From assembly GCF_047730075.1 (NCBI RefSeq), contig NZ_CP159831.1, positions 62,001-126,000 of the forward strand: a DNA stretch of 64,000 bases. The letters are read 5' to 3'. The notes below the pieces were generated by a model. That model saw only the letters and a list, made by a program, of their open reading frames with translations. It was not told the DNA's origin and searched no databases. Each line of letters starts with the position of its first letter. Position 1 is the first letter of the stretch. This DNA is from Njordibacter sp905182035. Lineage in GTDB: Bacteria > Pseudomonadota > Gammaproteobacteria > Pseudomonadales > Balneatricaceae. Below are positions 43,233 to 52,339 of the stretch, one piece after another. A program made the translations under genes and the position numbers.

Positions 43233-44477
43233 GTGACACAAGACCAGAACAAAGCCGACAAAAATGTGCCTGAAAAGGCCCCAGACAAACAGCCATCCAA
43301 CACCAAAGCGGCCAAGGTTTCTAAGCCTGCGGACCGAGCCAGTGGGGCAAAACCAAAGCAAGCGAGCAGAGCAATACAGACCAGGCTAGGCCTATTGTGG
43401 CTACTAGTCATGTTGTTAATTGTTATGGTAGCGGGTCTAGGCTACTGGCAATGGCAGGCACAATCCCAAACGACTGCCCTTTCTGCATACCAAAATGGTC
43501 AATCTGAAGATTTACAACAGTGGCAGATGCAACAACAATCTTTGGCCCAGCAGCTAAACGATTTAGCAGTGGCAAATGATGCCGCTCAGCGCACTATAAA
43601 TGGCCAACAAACAGACTTAGAAGATAACCAAGAACGTATGGATAAAGCGTTAGTTGGCGCTTTAGAAACAATGGCTAAAACCCAACTAGATCAAGGCCAG
43701 GTATTGCCTCAGTGGCAGTTGGCAGAAGCCGAATATTTATTGCGTCTAGCCAATCAGCGTTTAGCCATGGAACAAGCTAGTGAGTCCGCTATCGCCTTAC
43801 TTAAGGCCGCTGATATTATCATTCGAGATAGTGAACAAGTAGGTACTTACGGCATCAGACGCGCAATTGCTGCAGACTTAGCGGCCCTTACCTCCGTTCC
43901 GAGTGTAGATGTAGAAGGTGTATATGCTCAGCTTGCCGCGCTTTCTGGGTTGGCGGCCCAGCTTACCTTCATTCCACCTCGCCGTGAGACTGTGGTCCCC
44001 AATAAAACGCCTGAGGCTGCTAGTACAGAAGGTACTGCGACCACGCCAGCCGCAGAAGTGAATTGGACGCAGTCCGTATGGCATGGTACTAAAGCCGTAG
44101 GTGCCAGTGTATGGGGGGAGCTGAAACAGCTGGTTAAGGTGCAGTCCCGCACCCAAGAAGGTCAACAGTTACTCACTCCTGCAGCTGAACTGTTAGTGCG
44201 TATGCGTATTGAAATGGCATTGAGTCAAACACAAGTGGCCCTTTTGCGCCGTCAACAAACTATTTATGATCAATCTTTGGTGGGTGTAAAGCAACTTTTA
44301 GCTCAATATTATCGCTCAAATGATGTCATTGCCCAAGCCATGCATGCCCAGATTAGTGCCCTTGATGAGGTTAAGGTGTTAGTTAATATGCCTAATATCA
44401 GTGGGTCTCTGGTCTCCTTGCAAGGCTTTATCGCCACATTACACGAAAGTCCAACTGAGCCATTGGTGGGAGAATAA
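43233..44477 (+). CDS. hemX: HemX-like membrane protein
   Basis: Conserved partner of haem biosynthesis genes, of unproven function (the old uroporphyrin methylase name is not supported). From GTG 43233 the product has 414 residues: a Lys/Pro/Ala-rich cytoplasmic N terminus, one membrane helix (LGLLWLLVMLLIVMVAGLGYW, about residues 53-73), a Gln-rich coiled coil, and the helical HemX domain (PQWQLAEAEYLLRLANQRL). AAGGATG lies about 9 bases before the GTG; the open frame continues upstream to 43173 without similarity. It runs into hemY after three bases. Confidence 0.88.
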   Translation: MTQDQNKADKNVPEKAPDKQPSNTKAAKVSKPADRASGAKPKQASRAIQTRLGLLWLLVMLLIVMVAGLGYWQWQAQSQTTALSAYQNGQSEDLQQWQMQQQSLAQQLNDLAVANDAAQRTINGQQTDLEDNQERMDKALVGALETMAKTQLDQGQVLPQWQLAEAEYLLRLANQRLAMEQASESAIALLKAADIIIRDSEQVGTYGIRRAIAADLAALTSVPSVDVEGVYAQLAALSGLAAQLTFIPPRRETVVPNKTPEAASTEGTATTPAAEVNWTQSVWHGTKAVGASVWGELKQLVKVQSRTQEGQQLLTPAAELLVRMRIEMALSQTQVALLRRQQTIYDQSLVGVKQLLAQYYRSNDVIAQAMHAQISALDEVKVLVNMPNISGSLVSLQGFIATLHESPTEPLVGE

Positions 44478-44480
44478 ACC

Positions 44481-45680
44481 ATGCGCTTCTTAATTCTCGT
44501 TATTTTATTGGTATTGTTAGTGGGTGCTGGACTAGGCACTTTGATCAATGTAGACCCTGGTTATGTGTTACTAGCATGGGGTGACACCAGCATAGAAATG
44601 AGCATTTGGGTGTTAATGTTAGGCATTGTTTTGGTGTATATAGCAATGTCCTTAAGCCTACGCTTTGTTATTGCATTAAATTTACCTTTTCGGGTGCTTG
44701 GCAATTGGCAAGAGACTAGTCGAATAAAGCGTATGCAGTTACAAACCCGTCACGGCCTGTTGGCCTTGGCGGATGGCCAAAACATGCGTGCAGAAAAGAA
44801 GTTCGCTGAACTTGCTCCCACCACAAGTCAGCCTATTGTAGTGCTGCCTGCCCTAGCAACAGCTATGGGTAGGCAAGGCAAGATAGATGAAGCAGGGCAG
44901 GTGTTAAACAAATTGGTATCAGAGTTTCCGGGTACCCAGCAACTTGTACACTTGAAACTGGCTGAAATTTCTCTCTACCAAGGCAATGATGAAAAGGCGC
45001 TTAATGCTCTGCGAAGCCTTCATCTGCTTAACCCTCAGCATGCAGAAGCCAATCAGTTGTTGTTAGATTTGTTGCAGCGCCAACAAATGTGGCCAGAACT
45101 TATTAGCTTATTACTGGTAGTAGGCAGCTGTAACCAGCTTAGTGAAGATCAATTAGCGCAACAGCAGCAACTAGCTTATGGGCGAGCCTTTAGTGCCAGC
45201 CACCGGCAGGATGGCAGCGCAGTGAAAAGCAGTCTAGACCAACTACAAGCATTATGGAGCAAAGCACCAAAAAGCATTACTAATCATGGTCCAAGCATTA
45301 TCAGTTACGCCAAGGCAATGGCTCGTATTGAAGGCGATTCTGCTAGCAAGACAGAAGCATTTATAGAGCAAGCTCTTAAGCTGCTGTGGTTGGACGAGCT
45401 GGTGCTTGAGTATGCACATTTACCTTTAACTGATTTACAGAAGAGCTTAACAAAGGCTGAAGCGTGGCAAGCTAATGCCAAGGATAGCGCGGCGTTGCAG
45501 CTCACATTAGGTCGCCTATGTCGGCGCTTGGAATTGTGGGGTAAAGCACAAGACTACTTACAAGCCAGCATCACCTTGCAGGCAAGTAAAGAAGCTCATG
45601 CTGAAATGGCTCGGTTACAGCATAAAATGGGGCATGTTGATGTTGCCATAGAGCATTATCGTCTAGCCAGCGTATTTTAA
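44481..45680 (+). CDS. hemY: HemY-like TPR membrane protein
   Basis: Inner-membrane protein of the E. coli HemY type, not the Bacillus protoporphyrinogen oxidase of the same name. The 399-residue product has two membrane helices at the N terminus (FLILVILLVLLVGAGLGTLI and ISIWVLMLGIVLVYIAMSL-like), the conserved NVDPGYVLLAWG between them, and TPR helices to the end (GNDEKALNALRSLHLLNPQH; MGHVDVAIEHYRLASVF). Its role in haem synthesis is not defined. It ends the hemCDXY unit. Confidence 0.9.
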   Translation: MRFLILVILLVLLVGAGLGTLINVDPGYVLLAWGDTSIEMSIWVLMLGIVLVYIAMSLSLRFVIALNLPFRVLGNWQETSRIKRMQLQTRHGLLALADGQNMRAEKKFAELAPTTSQPIVVLPALATAMGRQGKIDEAGQVLNKLVSEFPGTQQLVHLKLAEISLYQGNDEKALNALRSLHLLNPQHAEANQLLLDLLQRQQMWPELISLLLVVGSCNQLSEDQLAQQQQLAYGRAFSASHRQDGSAVKSSLDQLQALWSKAPKSITNHGPSIISYAKAMARIEGDSASKTEAFIEQALKLLWLDELVLEYAHLPLTDLQKSLTKAEAWQANAKDSAALQLTLGRLCRRLELWGKAQDYLQASITLQASKEAHAEMARLQHKMGHVDVAIEHYRLASVF

Positions 45681-45824
45681 CGTTGACACTTGACCTCGCT
45701 TGATACAGACTGTAACTAATCCAGCACGACCTTCTGTCCCATCAGCTGGATTTTAATCGGCTAACTTAGCCTACAACCCCACTAATTTTACTTATCCCCC
45801 TAGCGCACTGACGCCCCTCTACCT

Positions 45825-47084
45825 ATGAATCTAACTGAATTAAAGACAAAAACGATGCCAGAACTCGTCGAGATTGCCCAAGGCATGGGTCTCGATAATA
45901 TTGCCCGATCTCGTAAACAAGACTGCATTTTTAGTATTCTTAAACGTCATGCCAAAAGCGGCGAAGATATCTTCGGCCAAGGCGTTTTGGAAATTTTGCA
46001 AGATGGCTTCGGTTTCTTGCGCTCAGCAGATGCATCGTATTTAGCAGGGCCCGATGACATTTACGTATCGCCGAGCCAGATCCGCCGTTTTAGTCTCCGC
46101 ACAGGCGATAGCATAGATGGAAAAATCCGCCCACCTAAAGATGGCGAACGTTATTTTGCCTTGCTTAAAGTCAGTAGCATTAACTATGGACCACCAGAAC
46201 AAGCTAAACATAAGGTGTTGTTCGAGAACCTAACACCTTTGTTCCCGACAGAACGGTTAACCATGGAACTTGGCAACGGCTCTAGTGAAGATTTAACTGC
46301 TCGTATAATCGACTTAACTGCTCCAATGGGTAAAGGTCAGCGGGCCTTGATCGTGTCTCCGCCAAAAGCTGGTAAAACCCTGATGTTGCAAAACATCGCT
46401 CACTCCATTACCCGTAACAACCCAGACTGTCACCTGATTGTATTGCTAATTGACGAACGTCCAGAAGAAGTAACGGATATGAAACGCTCGGTGCGTGGTG
46501 AAGTGGTTGCTAGTACGTTTGATGAGCCACCTTCACGTCACGTTCAAGTTGCAGAAATGGTTGTAGAAAAAGCCAAGCGTTTGGTCGAGCATAAAAAAGA
46601 TGTGATTATCCTGTTAGATTCTATAACCCGTTTAGCCCGTGCATACAACACTGTAATTCCTTCCTCTGGCAAGGTATTAACTGGTGGTGTAGACGCCCAT
46701 GCACTAGAACGCCCTAAGCGTTTCTTTGGCGCTGCGCGTAACATTGAAGAAGGTGGCAGCTTAACAATTATTGCTACCGCATTAACTGAAACGGGTTCTA
46801 AAATGGATGAAGTCATCTTTGAAGAATTTAAGGGCACAGGTAACTCAGAAGTTCATTTAGATCGCAAGATCTCCGAACGTCGCGTATTCCCTGCCATTAA
46901 CATCCGTAAGTCATCCACTCGTCGTGAAGAGTTGTTGACCCGTGACGATGAGCTGCAGCGTATGTGGATTTTACGTAAGTTGTTGGATCCAATGGAAGAC
47001 GGTCAAGCCACTGAGTTCTTATTGGATAAGCTTAAAGGTGTTAAGACCAATGAAGAGTTCTTCATGTCTATGAAGCGTAAGTAA
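45825..47084 (+). CDS. rho: Transcription termination factor Rho
   Basis: Hexameric RNA helicase that ends transcription at C-rich unstructured RNA. The 419-residue protein has the N-terminal helix bundle (MNLTELKTKTMPELVEIA), the RNA-binding cold-shock domain (GFGFLRSADASYLAGPDDIYVS), Walker A SPPKAGKTLMLQ near residue 178, Walker B VIILLDSITRL, and the Q and R loops. Length equals E. coli Rho (419). The preceding 144 bases contain no convincing promoter that I can name. ubiD follows. Confidence 0.98.
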   Translation: MNLTELKTKTMPELVEIAQGMGLDNIARSRKQDCIFSILKRHAKSGEDIFGQGVLEILQDGFGFLRSADASYLAGPDDIYVSPSQIRRFSLRTGDSIDGKIRPPKDGERYFALLKVSSINYGPPEQAKHKVLFENLTPLFPTERLTMELGNGSSEDLTARIIDLTAPMGKGQRALIVSPPKAGKTLMLQNIAHSITRNNPDCHLIVLLIDERPEEVTDMKRSVRGEVVASTFDEPPSRHVQVAEMVVEKAKRLVEHKKDVIILLDSITRLARAYNTVIPSSGKVLTGGVDAHALERPKRFFGAARNIEEGGSLTIIATALTETGSKMDEVIFEEFKGTGNSEVHLDRKISERRVFPAINIRKSSTRREELLTRDDELQRMWILRKLLDPMEDGQATEFLLDKLKGVKTNEEFFMSMKRK

Positions 47085-47114
47085 TTAGTTGATGTAACGG
47101 AGACCGCGTAGGTT

Positions 47115-48605
47115 ATGACTATGAAATACAAAGACCTACGTGATTTCATTGCAGGCTTAGAAGCTCAAGGTGAGCTCAAGCGCATCACAGCAGAGGTAGA
47201 TCCATACCTCGAAATGACCGAAATCTGCGATCGCACTTTGCGTGCAGAAGGCCCCGCTTTATTATTTGAAAACCCTAAAGGTTACGACACTCCTGTATTA
47301 GCTAACTTGTTTGGTACACCTAAACGAGTGGCCCTTGGCATGGGTGCCGAAAGTGTAGAAAGCCTGCGTGATGTAGGTCATCTTTTAGCTTCCTTAAAAG
47401 AGCCAGAGCCACCCAAAAGTTTTAAAGATGCCATAGGTAAACTGCCTCTTTATAAACAAGTACTGAATATGGGCCCTAAGCTCATCAGTAAACCGCCATG
47501 CCAACAGTATGTTATGGCTGGCGACGAAGTAGACCTAAGCAAGTTGCCTATTCAAACCTGTTGGCCAGACGACGCAGGGCCATTGATTACATGGCCTTTA
47601 GTGATTACTCGTGGGCCTAATAAACAGCGCCAAAACCTTGGTATATATCGCCAACAAGTGATTGGTAAGAATCGGTTGATCATGCGTTGGCTGTCTCATC
47701 GTGGGGGTGCTTTGGATTTTCGTGATTGGAAAATTGCCCATCCTGGTGAAAACTTCCCTGTAGCTGTAGCTTTAGGAGCAGACCCCGCCACTATTTTAGG
47801 TGCGGTAACACCGGTGCCAGACAGTTTGAGTGAGTACGCCTTTGCAGGGCTGTTGCGTGGCAGTAAAACAGAAGTGGCCACCTGCCTGACCAATGACTTA
47901 CAAGTTCCCGCCAGTGCTGAATACATCTTGGAGGGGTACATAGCTCCAGATGATATGGCAGAGGAAGGCCCCTTTGGTGATCATACGGGTTATTACAACG
48001 AAGTGGACAGTTTTCCAGTATTCACAGTGACTCGCATTACCCACCGAAAAGACCCTATTTATCACAGTACCTACACGGGCCGTCCACCGGATGAGCCTGC
48101 AGTGTTGGGTGTAGCGTTAAACGAAGTGTTTATACCTCTGTTGCAAAAACAGTTTCCAGAAATCACTGACTTTTACCTACCACCAGAAGGCTGCTCCTAT
48201 CGCATGGCCATAGTGACCATGAAGAAACAATACCCCGGTCATGCTAAGCGAGTGATGATGGGGGTTTGGTCTTTTTTACGCCAATTTATGTACACCAAGT
48301 TTGTTATTGTGACGGATGATGATGTCAACGCCCGTGATTGGAAAGATGTGGTTTGGGCCATGACCACACGTATGGATCCGGCACGAGACACCTTGTTGGT
48401 AGAAAATACGCCTATTGATTATTTGGACTTTGCGTCACCTGTGTCTGGCCTAGGCTCTAAAATGGGTATGGACGCTACCCATAAATGGGAAGGTGAAACA
48501 ACCCGTGAATGGGGCCGCACCATTGCTATGGACGAGTCTGTTAAACAACGTGTAGATGAGTTATGGGATGAGTTAGGTATTATGCCCAACGATACTGAGC
48601 GCTAG
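47115..48605 (+). CDS. ubiD: 3-octaprenyl-4-hydroxybenzoate decarboxylase
   Basis: Decarboxylates the prenylated ring in ubiquinone synthesis using prenylated FMN made by UbiX. The 496-residue protein shows KYKDLRDFIAGLEAQGELKRI, the prFMN-binding regions with NLGIYRQQVIGKNRLIMRWL and HRGGA, EGPFGDHTGYY with the catalytic Glu, and KFVIVTDDDVNARDW near the end. Length matches E. coli (497). It follows rho by 30 bases; the same neighbourhood occurs in Pseudomonas. Confidence 0.97.
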   Translation: MTMKYKDLRDFIAGLEAQGELKRITAEVDPYLEMTEICDRTLRAEGPALLFENPKGYDTPVLANLFGTPKRVALGMGAESVESLRDVGHLLASLKEPEPPKSFKDAIGKLPLYKQVLNMGPKLISKPPCQQYVMAGDEVDLSKLPIQTCWPDDAGPLITWPLVITRGPNKQRQNLGIYRQQVIGKNRLIMRWLSHRGGALDFRDWKIAHPGENFPVAVALGADPATILGAVTPVPDSLSEYAFAGLLRGSKTEVATCLTNDLQVPASAEYILEGYIAPDDMAEEGPFGDHTGYYNEVDSFPVFTVTRITHRKDPIYHSTYTGRPPDEPAVLGVALNEVFIPLLQKQFPEITDFYLPPEGCSYRMAIVTMKKQYPGHAKRVMMGVWSFLRQFMYTKFVIVTDDDVNARDWKDVVWAMTTRMDPARDTLLVENTPIDYLDFASPVSGLGSKMGMDATHKWEGETTREWGRTIAMDESVKQRVDELWDELGIMPNDTER

Positions 48606-48663
48606 CTAGGCTATAAAACTGCAAAAGATCGAGTAGTTTTTTTGCCCAGCTTGTATGTTATTA

Positions 48664-48703
48664 TCTCGTGTATTAATATTCGTTAACGAACATTAATACG
48701 AGA
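48664..48703. promoter_or_regulatory. GlpR-type operator palindrome in the ubiD/glpR convergent gap
   Basis: The core AATATTCGTTAACGAACATT (48675-48694) matches the E. coli GlpR consensus WATGTTCGWTAWCGAACATW at 19 of 20 positions. Flanking bases extend the symmetry to 40 bp (TCTCGT at 48664-48669 and ACGAGA at 48698-48703, with a two-base bulge). It lies downstream of both ubiD and glpR, not in a promoter of either. It could bind GlpR, form a hairpin at mRNA ends, or both; no T run follows. Confidence 0.6.
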
Positions 48704-48738
48704 AATATTAGATATAAGCTCGATTAGACTAGATACAC

Positions 48739-49497
48739 CTATGCAATGTGAAGATTTACATTGTGAGCTGTCAAAATATCCAAGGTGTGCTGTCCTGGTG
48801 TTTGATCGGTATAGAGATAATCTGCTTGGCTGATATGACCTAATCGAGCAAGGGCTGTGCGGTCAAATTTAGAATGGTCGGCAGAGAGGATGAGTTTGCT
48901 TGAGTTTTTAATAATGCTTTGTGCCACGCGCACTTCACGGTAGTCGTAGTCTAGTAAGGATCCGTCTTCGTGAATGGCGCTAATACCGATAATGCCAAAA
49001 TCCATTTTAAACTGGTTAATAAAATCAGAGGTTTGTTCACCTACAATACCGCCATCGCGGCTACGAACTTGCCCTCCAGCAATAATAACATTGAAGTCTT
49101 CTTTGGGTAATAAAATAGACGCCACATGCAGGTTATTGGTAACCACTTGTAATTCTTCGTGGTGTAATAAGGCACGCGCGATAGCTTCGTTAGTAGTACC
49201 TATATTAATAAACAAAGAAGCGCCATTTGGGATACAGCTAGCGACTTTTTCGGCGATGCGTATTTTAGCTCCCATGTTGAAGCTTAAGCGGTCGCTATAA
49301 TCGCTATTTTTTGTGCTGCTACTGCTGCTGGCACCACCATGATGGCGGCGCACCTGACCTAAACTGGCGAGTTGGTTTAAGTCTCTGCGAATGGTTTGTG
49401 GCGTCACCATAAAGTGGCTGGTAAGTTGTTCTATGTTAGCAAAACCGCGCTGATTGACAAAATCAACAATAAGTTCATGACGACGTACTTGGGACAT
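48739..49497 (-). CDS. glpR: DeoR-family glycerol-3-phosphate regulon repressor GlpR
   Basis: Represses the glycerol genes; glycerol 3-phosphate lifts repression in characterised relatives. The 252-residue protein has the DeoR helix-turn-helix (NIEQLTSHFMVTPQTIRRDLNQL, about residues 20-42) followed by GQVRRHHGGA, and a sugar-isomerase-like sensor domain with INIGTTNEAIARAL, VVTNNLHVA, GGQVRSRDGGIVG and SADHSKFDRTAL. It is divergent from glpK, 75 bases away, and all downstream genes serve glycerol use, which fixes the identity. Confidence 0.94.
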   Translation of the reverse strand: MSQVRRHELIVDFVNQRGFANIEQLTSHFMVTPQTIRRDLNQLASLGQVRRHHGGASSSSSTKNSDYSDRLSFNMGAKIRIAEKVASCIPNGASLFINIGTTNEAIARALLHHEELQVVTNNLHVASILLPKEDFNVIIAGGQVRSRDGGIVGEQTSDFINQFKMDFGIIGISAIHEDGSLLDYDYREVRVAQSIIKNSSKLILSADHSKFDRTALARLGHISQADYLYTDQTPGQHTLDILTAHNVNLHIA

Positions 49498-49511
49498 TGG
49501 CGCTGCCTTGC

Positions 49512-49523
49512 TTGGTTAACAAA
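49512..49523. promoter_or_regulatory. Possible degenerate GlpR site between glpR and glpK
   Basis: TTGGTTAACAAA differs at two of 12 positions from the palindromic centre TTCGTTAACGAA seen at 48679-48690. The outer bases do not match the 20-bp consensus. It is placed where one operator could control both divergent genes, but the match is weak. Confidence 0.3.
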
Positions 49524-49572
49524 TTTGCAATAAAGCAATATATTTAATGGGTTTACAATAACAGGTATGTAA

Positions 49573-51066
49573 ATGAAACAATACATTTTAACTATTGACC
49601 AAGGTACAACTAGCTCGCGATGCATTATTTTTGCGAAAGATGGAAGCATAGTCAGTTCTGCACAGTATGAGTTTGAACAACATTATCCAAACAATGGCTG
49701 GGTTGAGCATTCACCACAAGATATTTTAGCTACTGTTGTCAGGGCTTGCCGCCAATGCCTGGCTGACAGTGGCTTGGAAGCTGAACAAATCACCTGTGTT
49801 GGCATTACTAATCAACGCGAAACGACCTTAGTGTGGGATCATCAAACAGGTGAGGCTATTTACCCTGCTATTGTTTGGCAAGATCGCCGTACAGTGGAAA
49901 TGTGCCAAAAACTCAAGCAAGCTGGTCATGAAAAGCTGGTGACTGCACGCACTGGTTTGTTGTTAGATCCTTACTTTTCTGCTACCAAGTTGAGCTGGGT
50001 TTTAGATCATGTGCAAGGTAGCCGTGAGCGAGCAGAGGCAGGGGAACTTCTGTTTGGCACTGTGGATACTTACCTCATGTGGCATTTAAGTCAAGGTCAG
50101 ATTTACGCTACAGATGCCTCTAATGCGTCGCGCACTTTATTGTTCAATATTCATGAGCAATGCTGGGATAAAACCTTGTTAGAGATTTTCAATATTCCTG
50201 CAGCCATGTTGCCTGAGGTCAAAGACAGCGCCGCTAACTTTGGTTTGATGGGTGAACATGTTTTGGGCCACGAATTGCCAATTTTAGGTGTGGCAGGCGA
50301 TCAACAGGCAGCGCTCTTTGGGCAAGCTTGCTTTGAACCAGGTATGGCTAAGAGCACTTACGGTACGGGCTGCTTCTTGATACTGAATACCGGTGACAAA
50401 CCTTTGGCTTCCAGTAGTCGGTTACTCACCACGGTGGCGTATCGTTTGAATAATAAACCCGTGTATGCAATCGAAGGCAGTATTTTTGTCGCGGGTGCAG
50501 CCATTCAGTGGCTTAGAGATGGTCTCAAGTTGATTAGCGATGCCAGTGAAGTAGAACGTTTGGCACAAGAAACTCCGATTGATCATGGCGTCTATATGGT
50601 GCCTGCGTTCACTGGGCTTGGTGCGCCTTATTGGGACCCTGAAGCGCGGGGCGGTATTTTTGGCCTCACCCGTGATACAGGCATTAAGGAAATCGTTAGC
50701 GCAGGCTTACAGTCGGTGTGTTATCAAACCAAAGACCTACAAAAAGCGATGGAGCAAGATGGTGTCCGGCCTAAAGTACTGAGAGTGGATGGTGGTATGG
50801 CCGTCAATGATTGGTTCTTATCTCATTTGGCCAATATCTTAGGTGCAGAAGTGGCTCGCCCTATGTGTGTTGAAACGAGTGCCATTGGTGTTGCCTATTT
50901 AGCAGGTTTGCAGGCAAATATTTATGAATCGCTAGATGAATTAACGCAGATGTGGCAGTGTGAGCAGACTTTTTCTCCTAAAATTAACAAGCCTTTCCGT
51001 GACCATTTGTATGATGGGTGGTTGGAAGCAGTGTCTAAAGTTCAAACCAATTCGAGTGAAAGTTAA
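49573..51066 (+). CDS. glpK: Glycerol kinase
   Basis: Phosphorylates glycerol to glycerol 3-phosphate, trapping it in the cell and making the GlpR inducer. The 497-residue protein begins YILTIDQGTTSSRCIIFA (ATP phosphate-binding loop), and has GITNQRETT, VWQDRRT, the FGTVDTYLMW segment, YGTGCFLILNTG and LRVDGGMAVNDWFL. Length matches E. coli (502). It is divergent from glpR and precedes the ABC importer genes by about 190 bases. No glpF is present here, so glycerol probably enters through the ABC system. Confidence 0.97.
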   Translation: MKQYILTIDQGTTSSRCIIFAKDGSIVSSAQYEFEQHYPNNGWVEHSPQDILATVVRACRQCLADSGLEAEQITCVGITNQRETTLVWDHQTGEAIYPAIVWQDRRTVEMCQKLKQAGHEKLVTARTGLLLDPYFSATKLSWVLDHVQGSRERAEAGELLFGTVDTYLMWHLSQGQIYATDASNASRTLLFNIHEQCWDKTLLEIFNIPAAMLPEVKDSAANFGLMGEHVLGHELPILGVAGDQQAALFGQACFEPGMAKSTYGTGCFLILNTGDKPLASSSRLLTTVAYRLNNKPVYAIEGSIFVAGAAIQWLRDGLKLISDASEVERLAQETPIDHGVYMVPAFTGLGAPYWDPEARGGIFGLTRDTGIKEIVSAGLQSVCYQTKDLQKAMEQDGVRPKVLRVDGGMAVNDWFLSHLANILGAEVARPMCVETSAIGVAYLAGLQANIYESLDELTQMWQCEQTFSPKINKPFRDHLYDGWLEAVSKVQTNSSES

Positions 51067-51101
51067 GCTAATAACAAAGAAACCCAGTCGCGAGCTCAAA
51101 A

Positions 51102-51180
51102 ATGTTCCTTTTTGACTAATAAAATTCGTTTATGTTCTTTTTATTTCCATGCCACCCATGATATGATGTCAATTATGTTC
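51102..51180. repeat. Three ATGTTC repeats upstream of glpS
   Basis: ATGTTC occurs at 51102-51107, 51132-51137 and 51175-51180, each preceded by A or T-rich bases, and a TTCGTT lies at 51125-51130. ATGTTC is the left half of the GlpR operator consensus. No full palindrome is formed, so these may be weak half-sites or chance in AT-rich DNA. Confidence 0.35.
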
Positions 51181-51255
51181 AATGCTGATGATATTTTGTT
51201 GTTTTAATTAAATAATTAATCGGCGTATAAAAATAACTAAGGAACATGTACCCAC

Positions 51256-52335
51256 ATGCTCGAATTATCAAATGTCAGTAACCCTCCCACCTCGGAAGTG
51301 CACTTTGAGAACCTTAACTTAACCTTGCAACGGGGGGTGGTCAATGTGCTTTTAGGGCCAACTTTATCTGGTAAGACCCCACTAATGAGGCTCATGGCAG
51401 GACTTGACCCATGCGTTAAAGGCACTTTGTCTATTGATGGAGCAGATGTGACAGGCACTTCAGTACAAAAACGTAATGTGGCTATGGTGTATCAGCAGTT
51501 TATCAACTACCCATCATTAAGTGTGTATGAAAATATTGCATCGCCATTACGTATTGCTGGTTTTGAACTGGCCGAAATAGATAATCGTGTACAACAGGCT
51601 GCTGGATTACTTAAGCTCACTCCCTATTTGGAGTCCTTGCCAAGCAACTTGTCGGGTGGTCAACAACAGCGGACAGCTATTGCCAGAGCGATCGTTAAAG
51701 GTGCTGATCTAGTGCTAATGGATGAACCTTTAGGAAACCTTGACTACAAACTTAGAGAAGAACTACGTTATGAGCTACCACGCATTATTGAGCAGAGTAA
51801 CGCCATTTTTGTTTATGCCACCACGGAACCTTCTGAGGCCCTGTTGCTGAACGGGAATACTGTGACTCTAAATAATGGTCAAGTTACACAAAATGGCCCC
51901 ACCATGGATGTTTACAATTATCCAAGCAGCTTATCCAGCTTGCAAACTTTCTCCGACCCACCGGTTAACCACATTCAAGTCAACAAAGAGGGCAGCCATT
52001 TCTGTGTTGGAGGTGTGCCAGTGATTCCAGTAGCTGCTGCTCATAGTACGCTGGCCGATGGCCGTTATAATTTAGCGCTTAGGCCTTATCACGGTAGCTT
52101 AGAGCCGCAAGGCTTTGGCCAAGTGGCCTTGAGTATGCATTTATCTAGTAGTGAATTCACAGGTTCGGAGAGTTTTGTCCATGTTGATTTTTTCGGTGCT
52201 CACTGGAACTTCATAGCGGGAGGCGAAATTACAGCTTTAGTGGGTGAGCAGATGACCATTTACGTTAACCCTGCTGATTTCTATATTTTCAACGAGGCAG
52301 GCCTTCCTCTTGCCAATTTAGAGCCGGAGGCGTAG
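51256..52335 (+). CDS. glpS: Glycerol ABC importer, ATP-binding subunit GlpS
   Basis: One of two different ATPases of the GlpSTPQV glycerol importer described in Rhizobium. The 359-residue protein has Walker A GPTLSGKT (34-41), an intact signature LSGGQ (132-136), Walker B LVLMDE (152-157), then VYATTEP, so the H-loop histidine is Thr190. The C-terminal 140 residues form an OB-type regulatory domain of the MalK/UgpC kind. An AAGGA lies 12 bases before ATG. GlpT follows four bases later. The missing H-loop residue appears to be a feature of this subunit, and suggests one ATP site is non-catalytic. Confidence 0.87.
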   Translation: MLELSNVSNPPTSEVHFENLNLTLQRGVVNVLLGPTLSGKTPLMRLMAGLDPCVKGTLSIDGADVTGTSVQKRNVAMVYQQFINYPSLSVYENIASPLRIAGFELAEIDNRVQQAAGLLKLTPYLESLPSNLSGGQQQRTAIARAIVKGADLVLMDEPLGNLDYKLREELRYELPRIIEQSNAIFVYATTEPSEALLLNGNTVTLNNGQVTQNGPTMDVYNYPSSLSSLQTFSDPPVNHIQVNKEGSHFCVGGVPVIPVAAAHSTLADGRYNLALRPYHGSLEPQGFGQVALSMHLSSSEFTGSESFVHVDFFGAHWNFIAGGEITALVGEQMTIYVNPADFYIFNEAGLPLANLEPEA

Positions 52336-52339
52336 TCAA

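Noticed and set aside
45683..45725. TTGACA/TTGACC boxes as a rho promoter
   Set aside because: No acceptable -10 at 16-18 bp from either box.
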